This document shows positions 1 through 13,846 of a stretch of 64,000 nucleotides of DNA, piece by piece. The notes under the pieces are model-generated. The model did not search any database. It was given only the letters and a program-made list of their open reading frames with translations, and was not told the DNA's origin. Source of the stretch: Paraescarpia echinospica. Its lineage: Eukaryota; Annelida; Polychaeta; Sabellida; Siboglinidae. The stretch spans positions 33,983,066 through 34,047,065 of the forward strand of contig CM034544.1 of assembly GCA_020002185.1 (NCBI GenBank). The letters run 5' to 3'. Each line of letters opens with the position of its first letter. The stretch's first letter is position 1. A program made the translations under genes and the position numbers.

Positions 1-367
1 GACAAAGTGATGTGTTTGCCAGTTGTTGTGCGAGTGTGTCTGTCACAGTGGACAAAGTGATGTGTTTGCCAGTTGTTGTGCGAGTGTGTCTGTCACAATG
101 GACAAAGTGATGTGTTTGCCAGTTGTTGTGCGAGTGTGTCTGTCACAGTGGACAAAGTGATGTGTTTGCCAGTTGTTGTGCGAGTGTGTCTGTCACAATG
201 GACAAAGTGATGTGTTTGCCAGTTATTGTGCGAGTGTGTCTGTCACAGTGGACAAAGTGATGTGTTTGCCAGTTGTTGTGCGAGTGTGTCTGTCACAATG
301 GACAAAGTGATGTGTTTGCCAGTTGTTGTGCGAGTGTGTCTGTCACAGTGGACATAGTGATGTGTTT
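1..367. repeat. 50-bp tandem repeat, about 7.3 copies, cut by window edge
   Basis: A 50-bp unit starting GACAAAGTGATGTGTTTGCC repeats head to tail from base 1 and decays after base 350. Copies are nearly identical. The base near each unit end alternates strictly between CACAGTG (copies 1, 3, 5, 7) and CACAATG (copies 2, 4, 6), so the true period is a 100-bp dimer. The array probably continues to the left of the window. No coding role is visible. Confidence 0.95.
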
Positions 368-2040
368 CGTTGTCGTCTCGTGACCGACGGGAAAGTTCAA
401 CGGATTGGCGTTAAATGCTTGCTTGGCAATTGGCTATGGAAAGCTGCCAGGTGTAATTTATTTAGACGAATAAAAACGTACGCATTTTGCATTAAACGCA
501 CTGCACACAATATTTAAACTATTGGCACGTTATACACATGGATGTAAAGGAACCGAAATTGCACTGGACTGAGGAAGCAGCTTTAAAAGGAAGCCGTCTC
601 TTTCCTAGTTTCTCAATTATTATTTAATGTACTTTTTCTTAAGACTATACTAACTATGTTGAAGGTATACTGCCCACCAAACTGTGTTCTTAAGCCCGTA
701 ATGATCATCGCAATTCTGAAGATACGCACCAGAGCATGTTCAAATGATAAGAAAATTGTGTAACATTTTATATAGTTTGGGTGAAATAAACAAACAAATT
801 AACAACTTATTTAATGTCGGATTAAGTCCAACTGATCATCTCAACACTGGAATAGTCACGTGATTGCACGATATGATTAAATGCGAAATGTTTCTATATC
901 ACACGTATTTGGACGTCAAAGAACCGACTTTGCTAAATGTGCTAAATCAGTTGATGAAGCGGCTTTAACACCGGTCTTGTGAGTAAGCCATTGATGCTAC
1001 TTTGTCCTTGACGGAGTTGTGCGATTGACGAATGGTGCAGTGTTCCGTATGCTACTCACAGCACTTACACTAGACCCGTACAAACAGCGGCCGTCACGAC
1101 CGATAAATTCTCTACACCGAACTGGTGTGAAGACTCGTTAAAATTCCAGGCAGTGCGCACTGTTGTTGGGTTTATGTTGCCCGTTGATGGATGGGGATAT
1201 CATAGGGTCGACACTATAGCCACGCGGGGATCCTAGTATGGGCCACCATTGAAGGTGGACATCTTGTGTGTGCCTGAGTGCGTGCGTGCGGATGAACGTG
1301 CGCGAATGCGTGTGTGTATGCGTGTGTGTGTGTGCGTGCATGCGTAAGTGCACGTGTCTTTGTTTGTCAAATCAAGAGCATAAATGTGAGCGGGACGCCT
1401 ACCGTAGCCACGTGTTGCTATAGGACTCAACTACCGCCGTCGAGCCGGCTCCAACCATCTGTCTCCACGCGTCTCTATGCCTCATTCCTACCTCCAACTT
1501 TACGCATCTGTCCCACGCATCTATATCCGTTCATATATACTGCTGACATACCCAAGGAAAAGGCTGTTCTGTCTTGGTTTGGTCTTCCATGTACTGGTCG
1601 TCACACGATGACATTTCATCGGAATTATTTGACGTCGTGTTCAGAAGGTCAGTGCTAAGTTCAAACGGTCGGCGCTAAGTCCAGGTTGAGTAGAGAATCG
1701 AATGATCGAAACTCGTAGTGAGACTAGTGGCGCCACACAAACGACATATAGCTAATAGCTTGGGAGTTCTTTTACATGCACATTGCTGTTTGGCTACTGC
1801 CGTAGTGTGTTTTTGTTTTGTTTGTAGCATGTGTTACTGGCGCGGTTGCTTTCTGTTTTGCTGGTACAGTTCAGTTACTTCTGAACAGTGCAGGATTTCC
1901 TTATTTGTTGACTTACCAACACATAGTATATTATCTCATTGTATGTTTGTGTTGTGCATTTGTTGTGAACCGCACTGAAAAATCGCAAGATAAACACGCA
2001 CGAAGTATGAGCAGTTTTGTTCACCCCGCGTTGCTTCAGT
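368..2040. other. intergenic stretch, no gene seen
   Basis: No convincing exon, RNA gene or transposon end was recognised. A short GT-rich low-complexity tract lies at about 1260-1345. The open frames here are short and lack recognisable motifs. Confidence 0.5.
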
Positions 2041-2145
2041 TCATTTAGCTGGATGACTGAAAACCTGGTTACAGGTGATGGTGGGTATTGTGTACGGATA
2101 ATCTTCGCCCAGTAACTACAGTATGGGTGAATGCTACCGAGCGAC
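2041..2145 (+). mobile_element. diverged SINE fragment (body only)
   Basis: The run from TGGATGACTG through CCTGGTTACAG and CTTCGCCCAGTAACT to GGGTGAATGCTACCGAG lines up by eye with the sense strand of the SINE that interrupts the transposase at 33473-33806. The tRNA-like head is missing. The copy is old and partial. Confidence 0.5.
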
Positions 2146-2612
2146 CGTGTGCACGGAAGGAACGAGATCGTTCCAGTCTCACGCGTTGATTACCCAGCAA
2201 GGCGGTCGCTGCCTGGCTTCCGTAGCCTATGCTTTATTGCTAATCATGATACATTTTCCAAGGCATTGAACATGTGCGCAGTTCGCCATCCGCTGCGCCA
2301 ATTCATCACCGATGTAACTTATATCTATTATGGCAAGACTGGTCAAGCTGAATTCGCATTAAATGCCGCTCTGTCATCGACTGACAATATCCGCACAAAG
2401 CCGGCTCTTTTCCGGGTGCGATACGGTCTAGACGAGACAGTGAAAACACCTGCTTTGTGCGTGTGTGGTGTTTAAATACAGTAACACATTAGAGCATTAA
2501 ATGTGATCATAACGTTTGATAAAATGTAAAGAAATATGTCTACAAAGTATGAATTTATTAATTTAAAAATAACTAAGAGATATTACGTGATGAAAGAGTG
2601 AAGTGACGTAAC

Positions 2613-5266
2613 ACAATTGTGAATATAATGATGGCAATTGTGAATACAATGATGGTAATTGTGAATACAATGATGCCAATTGTGAATACAATGATGGTAA
2701 TTGTGAATACTATGATGGTAATTGTGAATACAATTATGGTAATTGTGAATACAATTATGGCAATTGTGAATACAATGATGGCAATTGTGAATACAATGAT
2801 GGTAATTGTGAATATAATGATGGTAATTGTGAATATAATGATGGTAATTGTGAATACAATGATGGCAATTGTGAATATAATGATGGCAATTGTGAATATA
2901 ATGATGGTAATTGTGAATACAATGATGGTAATTGTGAATACAATGATGGTAATTGTGAATACAATGATGGCAATTGTGAATACAATGATGGCAATTGTGA
3001 ATATAATGATGGTAATTGTGAATACAATGATGGTAATTGTGAATACAATGATGGCAATTGTGAATACAATGATGGCAATTGTGAATATAATGATGGTAAT
3101 TGTGAATACAATGATGGCAATTGTGAATACAATGATGGTAATTGTGAATATAATGATGGTAATTGTGAATACAATGATGGCAATTGTGAATACAATGATG
3201 GTAATTGTGAATATAATGATGGTAATTGTGAATATAATGATGGCAATTGTGAATACAATGATGGTAATTGTGAATACAATGATGGCAATTGTGAATACAA
3301 TGATGGTAATTGTGAATATAATGATGGTAATTGTGAATATAATGATGGTAATTGTGAATACAATGATGGCAATTGTGAATACAATGATGGTAATTGTGAA
3401 TATAATGATGGTAATTGTGAATACAATGATGGTAATTGTGAATACAATTATGGCAATTGTGAATACAATGATGGCAATTGTGAATACAATGATGGTAATT
3501 GTGAATACAATGATGGTAATTGTGAATACAATGATGGTAATTGTGAATACAATTATGGTAATTGTGAATACAATTATGGTAATTGTGAATACAATTATGG
3601 CAATTGTGAATATAATGATGGCAATTGTGAATATAATGATGGTAATTGTGAATACAATGATGGTAATTGTGAATACAATGATGGCAATTGTGAATACAAT
3701 GATGGCAATTGTGAATATAATGATGGTAATTGTGAATACAATGATGGCAATTGTGAATACAATGATGGTAATTGTGAATACAATGATGGCAATTGTGAAT
3801 ACAATGATGGTAATTGTGAATATAATGATGGTAATTGTGAATACAATGATGGTAATTGTGAATACAATGATGGTAATTGTGAATACAATGATGGTAATTG
3901 TGAATATAATGATGGTAATTGTGAATACAATGATGGTAATTGTGAATATAATGATGGTAATTGTGAATACAATGATGGTAATTGTGAATATAATGATGGT
4001 AATTGTGAATACAATGATGGTAATTGTGAATATAATGATGGTAATTGTGAATACAATGATGGCAATTGTGAATATAATGATGGCAATTGTGAATACAATG
4101 ATGGCAATTGTGAATATAATGATGGTAATTGTGAATACAATGATGGCAATTGTGAATACAATGATGGTAATTGTGAATATAATTATGGTAATTGTGAATA
4201 CAATGATGGTAATTGTGAATATAATGATGGTAATTGTGAATGCAATGATGGCAATTGTGAATACAATGATGGTAATTGTGAATATAATGATGGCAATTGT
4301 GAATACAATGATGGTAATTGTGAATATAATGATGGCAATTGTGAATACAATGATGGCAATTGTGAATACAATGATGGTAATTGTGAATACAATGATGGCA
4401 ATTGTGAATACAATGATGGTAATTGTGAATATAATGATGGCAATTGTGAATATAATGATGGCAATTGTGAATACAATGATGGTAATTGTGAATACAATGA
4501 TGGCAATTGTGAATACAATGATGGTAATTGTGAATATAATGATGGCAGTTGTGAATATAATGATGGTAATTGTGAATACAATGATGGTAATTGTGAATAC
4601 AATGATGGTAATTGTGAATACAATGATGGCAATTGTGAATACAATGATGGCAATTGTGAATACAATGATGGTAATTGTGAATATAATGATGGCAATTGTG
4701 AATACAATGATGGTAATTGTGAATATAATGATGGTAATTGTGAATACAATGATGGTAATTGTGAATATAATGATGGCAATTGTGAGTACAATAATGGCAA
4801 TTGTGAATACAATGATGGCAATTGTGAATACAATGATGGTAATTGTGAATACAATGATGGTAATTGTGAATACAATGATGGTAATTGTGAATACAATGAT
4901 GGTAATTGTGAATACAATGATGGCAATTGTGAATACAATGATGGCAATTGTGAATACAATGATGGCAATTGTGAATACAATGATGGTAATTGTGAATACA
5001 ATGATGGCAATTGTGAATACAATGATGGTAATTGTGAATACAATGATGGTAATTGTGAATACAATGATGGCAATTGTGAATATAATGATGGTAATTGTGA
5101 ATATAATGATGGCAATTGTGAATACAATGATGGCAATTGTGAATACAATGATGGTAATTGTGAATATAATGATGGTAATTGTGAATATAATGATGGCAAT
5201 TGTGAATACAATGATGGTAATTGTGAATATAATGATGGTAATTGTGAATGCAATGATGGCAATTGA
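2613..5266. repeat. 21-bp minisatellite, about 126 copies
   Basis: A 21-bp unit containing GTGAATACAATGATGG followed by (T/C)AATT repeats for about 2.65 kb with hardly any length change. Variation is concentrated at two sites: TAC or TAT, and GGT or GGC. Rare variants have AATTATGG, TGCAATG or GGCAGTT. The period is a multiple of three and the unit has no stop in several frames, so both strands read as roughly 900-codon low-complexity frames (NTMMVIV on plus, FTITIIV on minus). These are taken as a by-product of the repeat, not genes. Confidence 0.97.
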
Positions 5267-5286
5267 CATATTTGGAAAATACCAGT

Positions 5287-5541
5287 TATGGATTGTGCTG
5301 GAGCAGCGGCAGCAGCAGCAGCGGCAGCGGTAGCGGCGGCAGCAGCAGCACCAACAGCGGCAGCAGCACCATCACCAGCAGCAGCAGAAGCAGCAACAGC
5401 AAAAGCTGCACCACCAGCAGCAGCAGCACCAGCGGCGGAAGCAGCAGCAGCAGCAACTGCAGCAGCAACAACAGTAGCAACAGCAGCAACAACAACAACA
5501 ACAGTAGCAACAGCAGCAGCAGCAGCAGCAGTTGTCACAAT
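5287..5541. repeat. CAG/CAA-type trinucleotide tract
   Basis: About 250 bp of impure CAG, CGG and CAA triplets begins 20 bp after the 21-bp array ends. It reads as poly-Ser/Gly, poly-Ala or poly-Gln/Leu depending on frame and strand. No flanking coding context supports translation. Confidence 0.9.
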
Positions 5542-5569
5542 GTAAAGGTAAAAATATGCTCTTATTGAG

Positions 5570-5800
5570 TTGGGTAGCATTCACCCAAGCTGCCGTCACT
5601 GCGTGATGACTGTCTGCACACAATATCCACCTCTCTCTGTAGCCAGGTTTTTAGTTACACAGCTAAATGACCTGAAGCCACGCGGGGGTGCAGTAAACTG
5701 CTCAAATTTCGGAACGGCAACAAGATGAATCTAACCCGAATTGCCTTGAGAGATTGAGAGTCCGATGTTCTACGACTACACCACGGCGCCAGTCGTGTCT
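5570..5800 (-). mobile_element. diverged tRNA-derived SINE copy, antisense
   Basis: Reading the minus strand, ACGACTGGCGCCGTGGTG begins a tRNA-like head. After it come a body with CCTGGCTAC-like sequence and the GGTGAATGCTACC block shared with the fragment at 2041-2145. It resembles the better preserved SINE at 33473-33806 but is heavily mutated. Confidence 0.5.
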
Positions 5801-6700
5801 ATTTTGTTGCAACACGTCGTATCATGGACCTCGATGTATCGTCTTGTCGACCCGTGGGAACCAGGCGATGAGGCGTCGTACGGACACATGCAGCAATGGT
5901 GCTCGAGGACATGTCAGCGGTAACATGGTTGTCAGATGAACACATGAGCAGTTGAACACTTCACTATTATTACATGATACGGCTATCCTTGTTCTACGCA
6001 TGACCCAAGAGGCCCGGGGGCCCGATATATCAGTCGGTGCGGACACTTTGATGAGCTACGGACCTGTGTAAAGGCAAGCACGTGCCACATTCGACTCCTT
6101 CGCCAGACATGAGATCGGTCTACAAATCGCAGCTGCCACGACTGCGTGATGCCTTAACTGAGTCAGTCTGGTTTCAAGATCGTACAAACAAAACTACCAT
6201 TTGCAAAACTTTTACATGAGAGTAGTCATCTTCTTTAATATGTCTGCACGCAGTATATAAGGCATATCTGCATAGTGTCATGCCTCAAACCAGGGGAGAT
6301 CCTTAACACCAAGAGGCAAAGAATAATAATCAACACTGATGTAACGAAGACAGCGAAGATGTCGGTTGCGTTTACGACAACTGCTCCATTGTAGATGCGA
6401 TCTGGGCGAGGAAGGATGGCATGCACTGTGATAACTGACGGAAAAGCAATACATAATAGGAGCACTTGGCGTCAACTATCTGTAATACTGCGTAGATTAC
6501 CATCAACACGTGTGTTGTGTCAACTCTTGTAGACGCTCGAGAGGCGTTAGTCTACCTGCAGTATCTTGGACGCTGGTCCCTTCGCCTAACCTCGCGCTGT
6601 CGCTACATACATATCTTCATCGATTTCGAAGGATAATCAACGTTGATGTTGATGGTGATGGCGATGAAGAAATAATAATAATAATGTTGTCATCATCACT
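5801..6700. other. intergenic stretch, no gene seen
   Basis: About 900 bp with no recognisable exon or repeat boundary. A fragment near 6130-6155 (GCTGCCACGACTGCGTGATG) resembles part of the antisense SINE at 5570-5800. Confidence 0.4.
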
Positions 6701-6702
6701 GT

Positions 6703-6862
6703 CTAAAATGAAAGTAATCGGAAATGGAATAAGATTGGCAGGATATATGCAAAGAATGAGCGAAAACAGATCGTCAAAAAGAGCGTGGAAAGCAGAAGAG
6801 GTGGTAAACGACAAAAAGAAAGACCAAAGCTGAGATGCAATGATCACATAAAACGGGACCGC
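6703..6862 (+). pseudogene. LINE reverse-transcriptase C-terminal relic, frameshifted
   Basis: The translation contains GYMQRMSENRSSKRAWKAE and then, after a shift of frame near 6800, GGKRQKERPKLRCNDHIKRD. This is the usual tail of non-LTR retrotransposon ORFs (GHVQRM..NR, then a basic GGRRRKGRPRLRW-like block, then D..K.DL). The frameshift and the lack of upstream reverse-transcriptase motifs make it a dead 5'-truncated copy. A (GA)n tract follows 35 bp downstream. Confidence 0.7.
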
Positions 6863-6897
6863 GGGGGGCAGGTGTGAACAGTCATGAATGGAAGGTC

Positions 6898-8589
<1,692 letters not shown>

Positions 8590-8770
8590 CATTGAAATAA
8601 TGAGCTAATAAAGAAAGTCCATCATTAATACAAAAAATCCGTTGTTGACGTAAGGAGCTTTTTCATAAGGTGCCGCCGTATCACCGCGGAGGTCATTTCC
8701 GTGACACACCGGCGGAAGTGTCCCGGTGGCGCAGCCTGGTGTCGACAGTATTCAGTATACAAGATCACTG
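8590..8770 (+). repeat. unnamed dispersed repeat, family A, copy 1
   Basis: This segment aligns by eye with 12010-12200. Shared blocks are AAATCCGT(T/C)GTT, GCCGCCG(T/C)(A/C)T followed by ATCAC, a GACAC/GACACGCG core and TGTCCCGGTG followed by (C/A)(G/T)CCTGGTGT. The copies differ by small indels, so the element is old. No protein, tRNA promoter or terminal inverted repeat is visible; it could be an old SINE body or a MITE. Confidence 0.6.
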
Positions 8771-9876
8771 TTGAGGAGCGAAATCGATTGTAAAGAACAA
8801 AATCGGACTAATAAGAACGTTAGTGAAACGGTGCCACGGAACAGCGTGGCGTGAACAAATCAAGATGCAAGCATCGAAATGACAGCCAGATACCACAAGA
8901 GAACACCACAAGAATGACATAATTCAACGATGTTAGTATAATTGTTGACATTGCTTCAAAGTAACTTCAAGGCATAACATTTAGCCAGATTCTTCGTTTC
9001 TTCTGTGATCTCATGCGGGTTGGGCGCCATGTCACGTGGTTTGTTTCACCCTTTTGACGAGTCGTATCTATTTATTTCGATCTTCTATCATTCTCTCACT
9101 CTTTCAGCTGTTCACCGCTGCCCTTTCGAGATAGGCCTATGTATTAACGCTATTTCGTCTTCTTAATTTTTACCTTCCTTTTCTTCGCTACCACCCTAGT
9201 CTGCTTTCCAACTCAGCCAGATATAATTGGAACACATTTTTAAAATGTCACACACTAGCAGAGTGGACTGCTGCGCAAAAAGAATTTAGCACTTGCAGCT
9301 GAGACAACAGTTTTATTAGAATAATCAATATATGGCGGTTCTTTTGAGCTACTCCACTGGCTGCGATGTATCAACTTGACACGTTTGGTTGTCAATAACG
9401 GCACAAACAATCTGCGTTTTGTTTAGAAGAGTGCCTCTTTGGGCCTCATCAATAAAGTAATTGTTTTATGGAAAAATTTAACATGTTGATACTTGAAAGT
9501 ATCAAAGTTCCATCAGTAAATGGTAGTTGTTATCCTGGTACCATTTTATGTCATCGAAAAGGTCCATTGTAAATTGTTGTGTCCAGAAAGTTAATCTTTT
9601 TATTGAAACATTCGCTTTTACCACTGAAAATGCCCTCTTGATAATACTCAGCAAATGTCACCTAGTGACAATGAACTAACTAACCCATGTTTGTTGTTTA
9701 TACCGAGGATTCTTTCTACCTGTCGGACACAGATATAAACAGCGGACAAAATGAGAGGTAAACCATTCTCTAGACGGCGCTTTACCGGGAGATGTTCGTC
9801 TTGTTTAGTTGGCACTATGTCGTAATTGGCGACTACAGAAATGAAATCGTTGGCGGAAAAGTTTAAGACGAAAAGT
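8771..9876. other. intergenic stretch, no gene seen
   Basis: About 1.1 kb without recognisable exons, RNA genes or repeat structure. Confidence 0.45.
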
Positions 9877-10775
9877 ATGTAATGCTGAGAACTGATGTGT
9901 TCGGATGTAATAACACTACTTTGTACGTTAAAGTAAAGTAAAGTATGTAATGATGAGACCTGATGTGTTCGGATGCAATAACACCACTTTGTACGTTAAA
10001 GTAAAGTAAAGTATGTAATGATGAGACCTGATGTGTTCGGATGCAATAACACCACTTTGTACGTTAAAGTAAAGTAAAGTATGTAATGCTGAGACCTGAT
10101 ATGTTCGGATGTAATAACACCACTTTGTACGTTAAAGTAAAGTAAAGTATGTAATGATGAGACATGATGTATTCGGATGTAATAACACCACTTTGTACGT
10201 TAAAGTAAAGTATGTAATGATGAGACCTGATGTGTTCGGATGTAATAACGCCACTTTGTACGTTAAAGTAAAGTAAAGTATGTAATGATGAGAACTGATG
10301 TGTTCGGATGTAATAACGCCACTTTGTACGTTAAAGTAAAGTAAAGTATGTAATGATGAGACCTGATGTGTTCGGATGCAATAACACCACTTTGTACGTT
10401 AAAGTAAAGTAAATTATGTAATGATGATACCTGATGTGTTCGGATGTAATAACACCACTTTGTACGTTAAAGTAAAGTAAAGTAAAGTATGTAGTGGTGA
10501 GACCTGATGTGTTCGGATGCAATAACACCATTTTGTACGTTAAAGTAAAGTAAAGTAAAGTATGTAATGATGATACCTGATGTGTTCGGATGTAATAACG
10601 CCACTTTGTACGTTAAAGTAAAGTAAAGTAAAGTATGTAATGATGAGACCTGATGTGTTCGGATGTAATAACGCCACTTTGTACGTTAAAGTAAAGTAAA
10701 GTATGTAATGATGAGACCTGATGTGTTCGGATGTAATAACACCACTTTGTACGTTAAAGTAAAATAAAGTAAGTT
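9877..10775. repeat. 68-bp minisatellite, 13 copies with a variable AAAGT run
   Basis: Each unit carries TGATGTGTTCGGATG, then AATAAC(A/G)CCACTTTGTACG, then TTAAAGTAAAGTAAAGTATG. The number of internal AAAGT pentamers varies between units, giving unit lengths near 63, 68 or 73 bp. The core motif TTCGGATG occurs 13 times. Open frames on the minus strand are by-products. Confidence 0.95.
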
Positions 10776-10785
10776 CCTTTTGTCT

Positions 10786-10850
10786 ACTCAAAGCTTTTTA
10801 CACTTCACTCCCTGGCAGACATATTCAAGTGAACACCATCTCGACACAAC
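10786..10850 (-). mobile_element. SINE 3' fragment, antisense
   Basis: The plus-strand run TTTACACTTCACTCCCTGGC, AGAC, then GAACACCATCTCGAC matches the 3' part of the antisense SINE at 33473-33806 almost exactly. Only about 60 bp remain, directly after the 68-bp array. Confidence 0.7.
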
Positions 10851-11515
10851 CGGTTACGTTAACTATTATATACTAACTTATAAACCACCTAGTCTATTGA
10901 TGAATCCAGTCTACACCACAATCTAAATTATACGCGTGATCTCCATCAAACGTTGCCTGTGGCAACAATGTTGACAACAATTATATTGTAAAATGCATCA
11001 CCATCAAAGCATCACCATCAAGGCATCACTATTACATTTGTCACTTTTAAAATGTTGCCTTAATGTCATGTGATGACTATATGTCAATTCTCTCAGCAAG
11101 TTACAGGCAAGCTTAAGTTACATAGGCTCCTTGAGGTCTCGACACGTTGTGGCGAGTTCACTAAGGCGAATGAGAGATTGACAAGCGAGCCTAGTTACAA
11201 ACGCGAAGGACTGACAGTAAACGTCTGAGTAATGAATCGGTTACTTGAACTAACTTCAAATCGAAGGGCTAGTCAATATCCGCACATTCCGCATGGTTAT
11301 ATCGCCAACGAGATTATTACGACTAGGAATACCTTTAATTGGGTCACGAAGTCGTTGTCATGGCGACGAGATTCGAGCATCGTTACTGTGACTTTGGTCT
11401 CAGAGCAATATCCTGTGCGGAGGATCGGATATTGAGTGGAAGCTCGCCAGTCTTTCGGAATGGTTCCGACAAAAGTCATAGGAAATTACATCTCACTGTG
11501 GTGCGACCTAGAAGA
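10851..11515. other. intergenic stretch, no gene seen
   Basis: No gene was recognised. Three short GCATCACCATCAA-like repeats occur near 10993-11030. Confidence 0.4.
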
Positions 11516-11524
11516 GAAAGTGTA

Positions 11525-11765
11525 GGGCGACGTAGCGCAGTGTTAGAACTTATCAGCCTAGGTGATCGTGGCTCGAATCCCTTTGCTGTAATTTCGACTT
11601 CACACCACGTTGCTTCACTGCACCCTGCCGTGTAAATTAGTACCTGGCTGTTAATGCCATGGGACGATGTTTTTTAAACGAATAGTCTTCGCGCAATATT
11701 TGTGGCATGGCTGAATGCTTCTCAGAGAAGTTAAGTAGGAGTTCGAATTGACAGGATGTGAGGTC
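11525..11765 (+). mobile_element. tRNA-derived SINE copy, sense, diverged
   Basis: The head shows an A-box-like GTAGCGCAGTGTTAGAAC and a B-box-like GGCTCGAATCC about 35 bp later. The body then carries GTACCTGGCTGTTA, CTTCGCGCAATAT and GGCATGGCTGAATGCTTCTC followed by AGAGAAGT. The same order of blocks appears in the SINE that interrupts the transposase at 33473-33806. A G-run of about 11 bp follows at 11769-11780. Confidence 0.65.
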
Positions 11766-12009
11766 TCCGGGGGGGGGGGGTAAACTGTAGCCCTTTGAAC
11801 GGCCCCGTGAGTCGAAGGCAGTGCTATCTAAGACATTAACTTGATATGGTTACAGAGGAAACATATTGGCACATTACAAGCACGACACATGTAACCCGTT
11901 TTAAACAAGATGTGAACTAACAAGGCAGATTATGTTTTAAACAACCTCTGTTGGAAATAAATTTATAATATTATACTTTAGAGCTTCCCACTTCCGTTGG
12001 CGATGGAAA

Positions 12010-12200
12010 CAGTTACGTCACTAAGGTAACGAGCTCATACGGCAATTCCATTAAAATCCGTCGTTAAATGTAAGAAGAGTTTTTAACATGCCAAAAGCCG
12101 CCGCCATATCACAGAGGACACTGTTTTCGCGACACGCGAAAGTTGTCCCGGTGATACATCCTGGTGTTAACAATTGGTAATATTTGTTTTGTAAACTAAC
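12010..12200 (+). repeat. unnamed dispersed repeat, family A, copy 2
   Basis: Second diverged copy of the segment at 8590-8770, same orientation, 3.4 kb away. Best shared blocks are AAATCCGTCGTT, GCCGCC, TATCACAGAGG and GTTGTCCCGGTGATACATCC followed by TGGTGT. Confidence 0.6.
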
Positions 12201-12252
12201 TGTCAGTGAGAGTTAATATTTTATCTTTTCACGTGGATGATAATATCAGTTG

Positions 12253-12278
12253 TATGTATGTATGTATGTATGTATGTA

Positions 12279-12314
<36 letters not shown>

Positions 12315-12380
12315 TGCATGCATGCACGTACGTGCGTACATAGGTATGTATGCATGCATTCATGAATGAATGTATGTATA
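12253..12380. repeat. (GTAT)n microsatellite with palindromic GCATGC interruptions
   Basis: Tandem GTAT tetramers interrupted by ATATATAT and by CATGCATGCACGTACGTGCG, a largely self-complementary stretch. This is simple sequence. Confidence 0.93.
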
Positions 12381-12404
12381 TATGCATCCAGGTAAGTTAA
12401 CGTT

Positions 12405-12685
12405 TAACAAATTGAACCTCGACCAAACTTTCAGGGATTAATCTACGACCCCACGAATAGGACACATGACCTATATCCGTTCAAAATACCCCATATACGT
12501 CACGATTTTAACCTTTTATGGGTAAATCAATTGTTCGGAACGTACAACATAATGTGCGCGTAATATTTAAAAGGTAACTTAACAATCGCAGCAACCACGG
12601 ACGCGCGGCAAGTAGACACTGAAACAGTAATGCTTATGTCTACCCTCGTGCCAATAGCATAGCAATACGAATATTATTTGACAAT
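12405..12685 (+). repeat. unnamed dispersed repeat, family B, copy 1
   Basis: Shares with 20405-20720 the blocks CAAACTTTCAGGGATTAATC, CCCACGAATAGGAC, TCAAAATACCCCATATA, GGTAAATCA(A/G)TTGTTCG, AATGTGCGCG and GCCAATAGCATAGCAATACG. No protein-coding potential or terminal repeats were recognised. Confidence 0.75.
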
Positions 12686-13846
12686 TCTACACTATCACGA
12701 CTAGGCGCTATCGATGGATGTAAACTTAACATTCTCGCCGATTTTCGTAATTTTGAGCAAATAACGAGTATCTGCGAGCGCCCTATGGTGTCTATGTAAC
12801 GATGCTGTGTAACTTGGTACATCAACTATCACGACCGTCAACTACCAAAGCATCCCGCCAGGTGACTGACATGTTGTTAGTATGTGATAATAAAGCCCAG
12901 AAACATACACATCTGAAGTTGATTTCTCGATGATATCAACTGTTGATAGGGTTGGTTACACCATGGCTTTAAACGTCTACCATTTTGGAATGTTGGCATT
13001 AGTGCTGTTCAAAATGATGCCGATGGTCATTTCTAAACCAGTTCAATAACGGGTGTCACCCAACCTCGTGACACCCGCTGTGTCGATATTGTTAAGCTGT
13101 GGCCTACCTATTTGTCATGTAAGCAACACGGATTGATACGTACTGCCGTTCCTTAATTGCATATTAACGGTGAATAGGCTATTGTGGCAGCACAGCCATG
13201 CCGACAGCTGCAGAATCCAATGGTTCATTGAGCCGCGTATCGCATACTTCCTGCGTCGTGGGCATACAAGCACGTACGCAAGCACGCGTACATACGCGCA
13301 GAAATGTGTAACGTGCACCATCAGCCACACTCGGTCAGGCGTGTATACGCATTACGCTGACACTATAATTCGCAGACATAAATAGAATACGCAACAAGAT
13401 ATGCACGTATTTCTTCTATCGTCCACGCTATCCAGGAAATTCATACACAGAGACAAGTACTGGCAGACTACAGAGCTCCTGACTGCGTTATCACGGCACA
13501 GACCCCCGGTATCACGGCGGCTCTTGTATATTGGGAAGGCCCAGGCCGCAACAGCACTGACAAACTGATAACTCTGCGTGAACTGCCACGCAACCTTAGT
13601 AGATGCAAGACAACATATTGCTTGTCTGAAAACGAGTCGAGTTCAGCATCACGGCATTCTATTGTTAGATTCCAGTCTTGTTGTTTCTGACTTTGGTATT
13701 TCGACGCGACGTAGTTTTGCGAGGAATAGTGCATGCTTTGAGTGTGGCCAGTTCTCTGTCGTGTCTCGCTGTATGCAGGTTTGCGCATGCGTATGTCTGG
13801 GTGAACGTGTCTCCTCTTTATTTTGTGTCGTTCATCGTATTGGCAC
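12686..13846. other. intergenic stretch, no gene seen
   Basis: No convincing exon, RNA gene or element end. Confidence 0.4.

Noticed and set aside
2131..2475. 114-codon plus-strand frame as a gene
   Set aside because: No recognisable motif or splice and polyadenylation context, and its start overlaps a SINE relic.
2613..5266. CRISPR-like array
   Set aside because: Contiguous 21-bp units without unique spacers, in a eukaryotic genome with introns; no cas genes.
2573..5333. Open frames of about 900 codons on both strands over the 21-bp array
   Set aside because: Stop-free only because the 21-bp unit is a multiple of three; monotonous hydrophobic peptide, no start context, no flanking exons.
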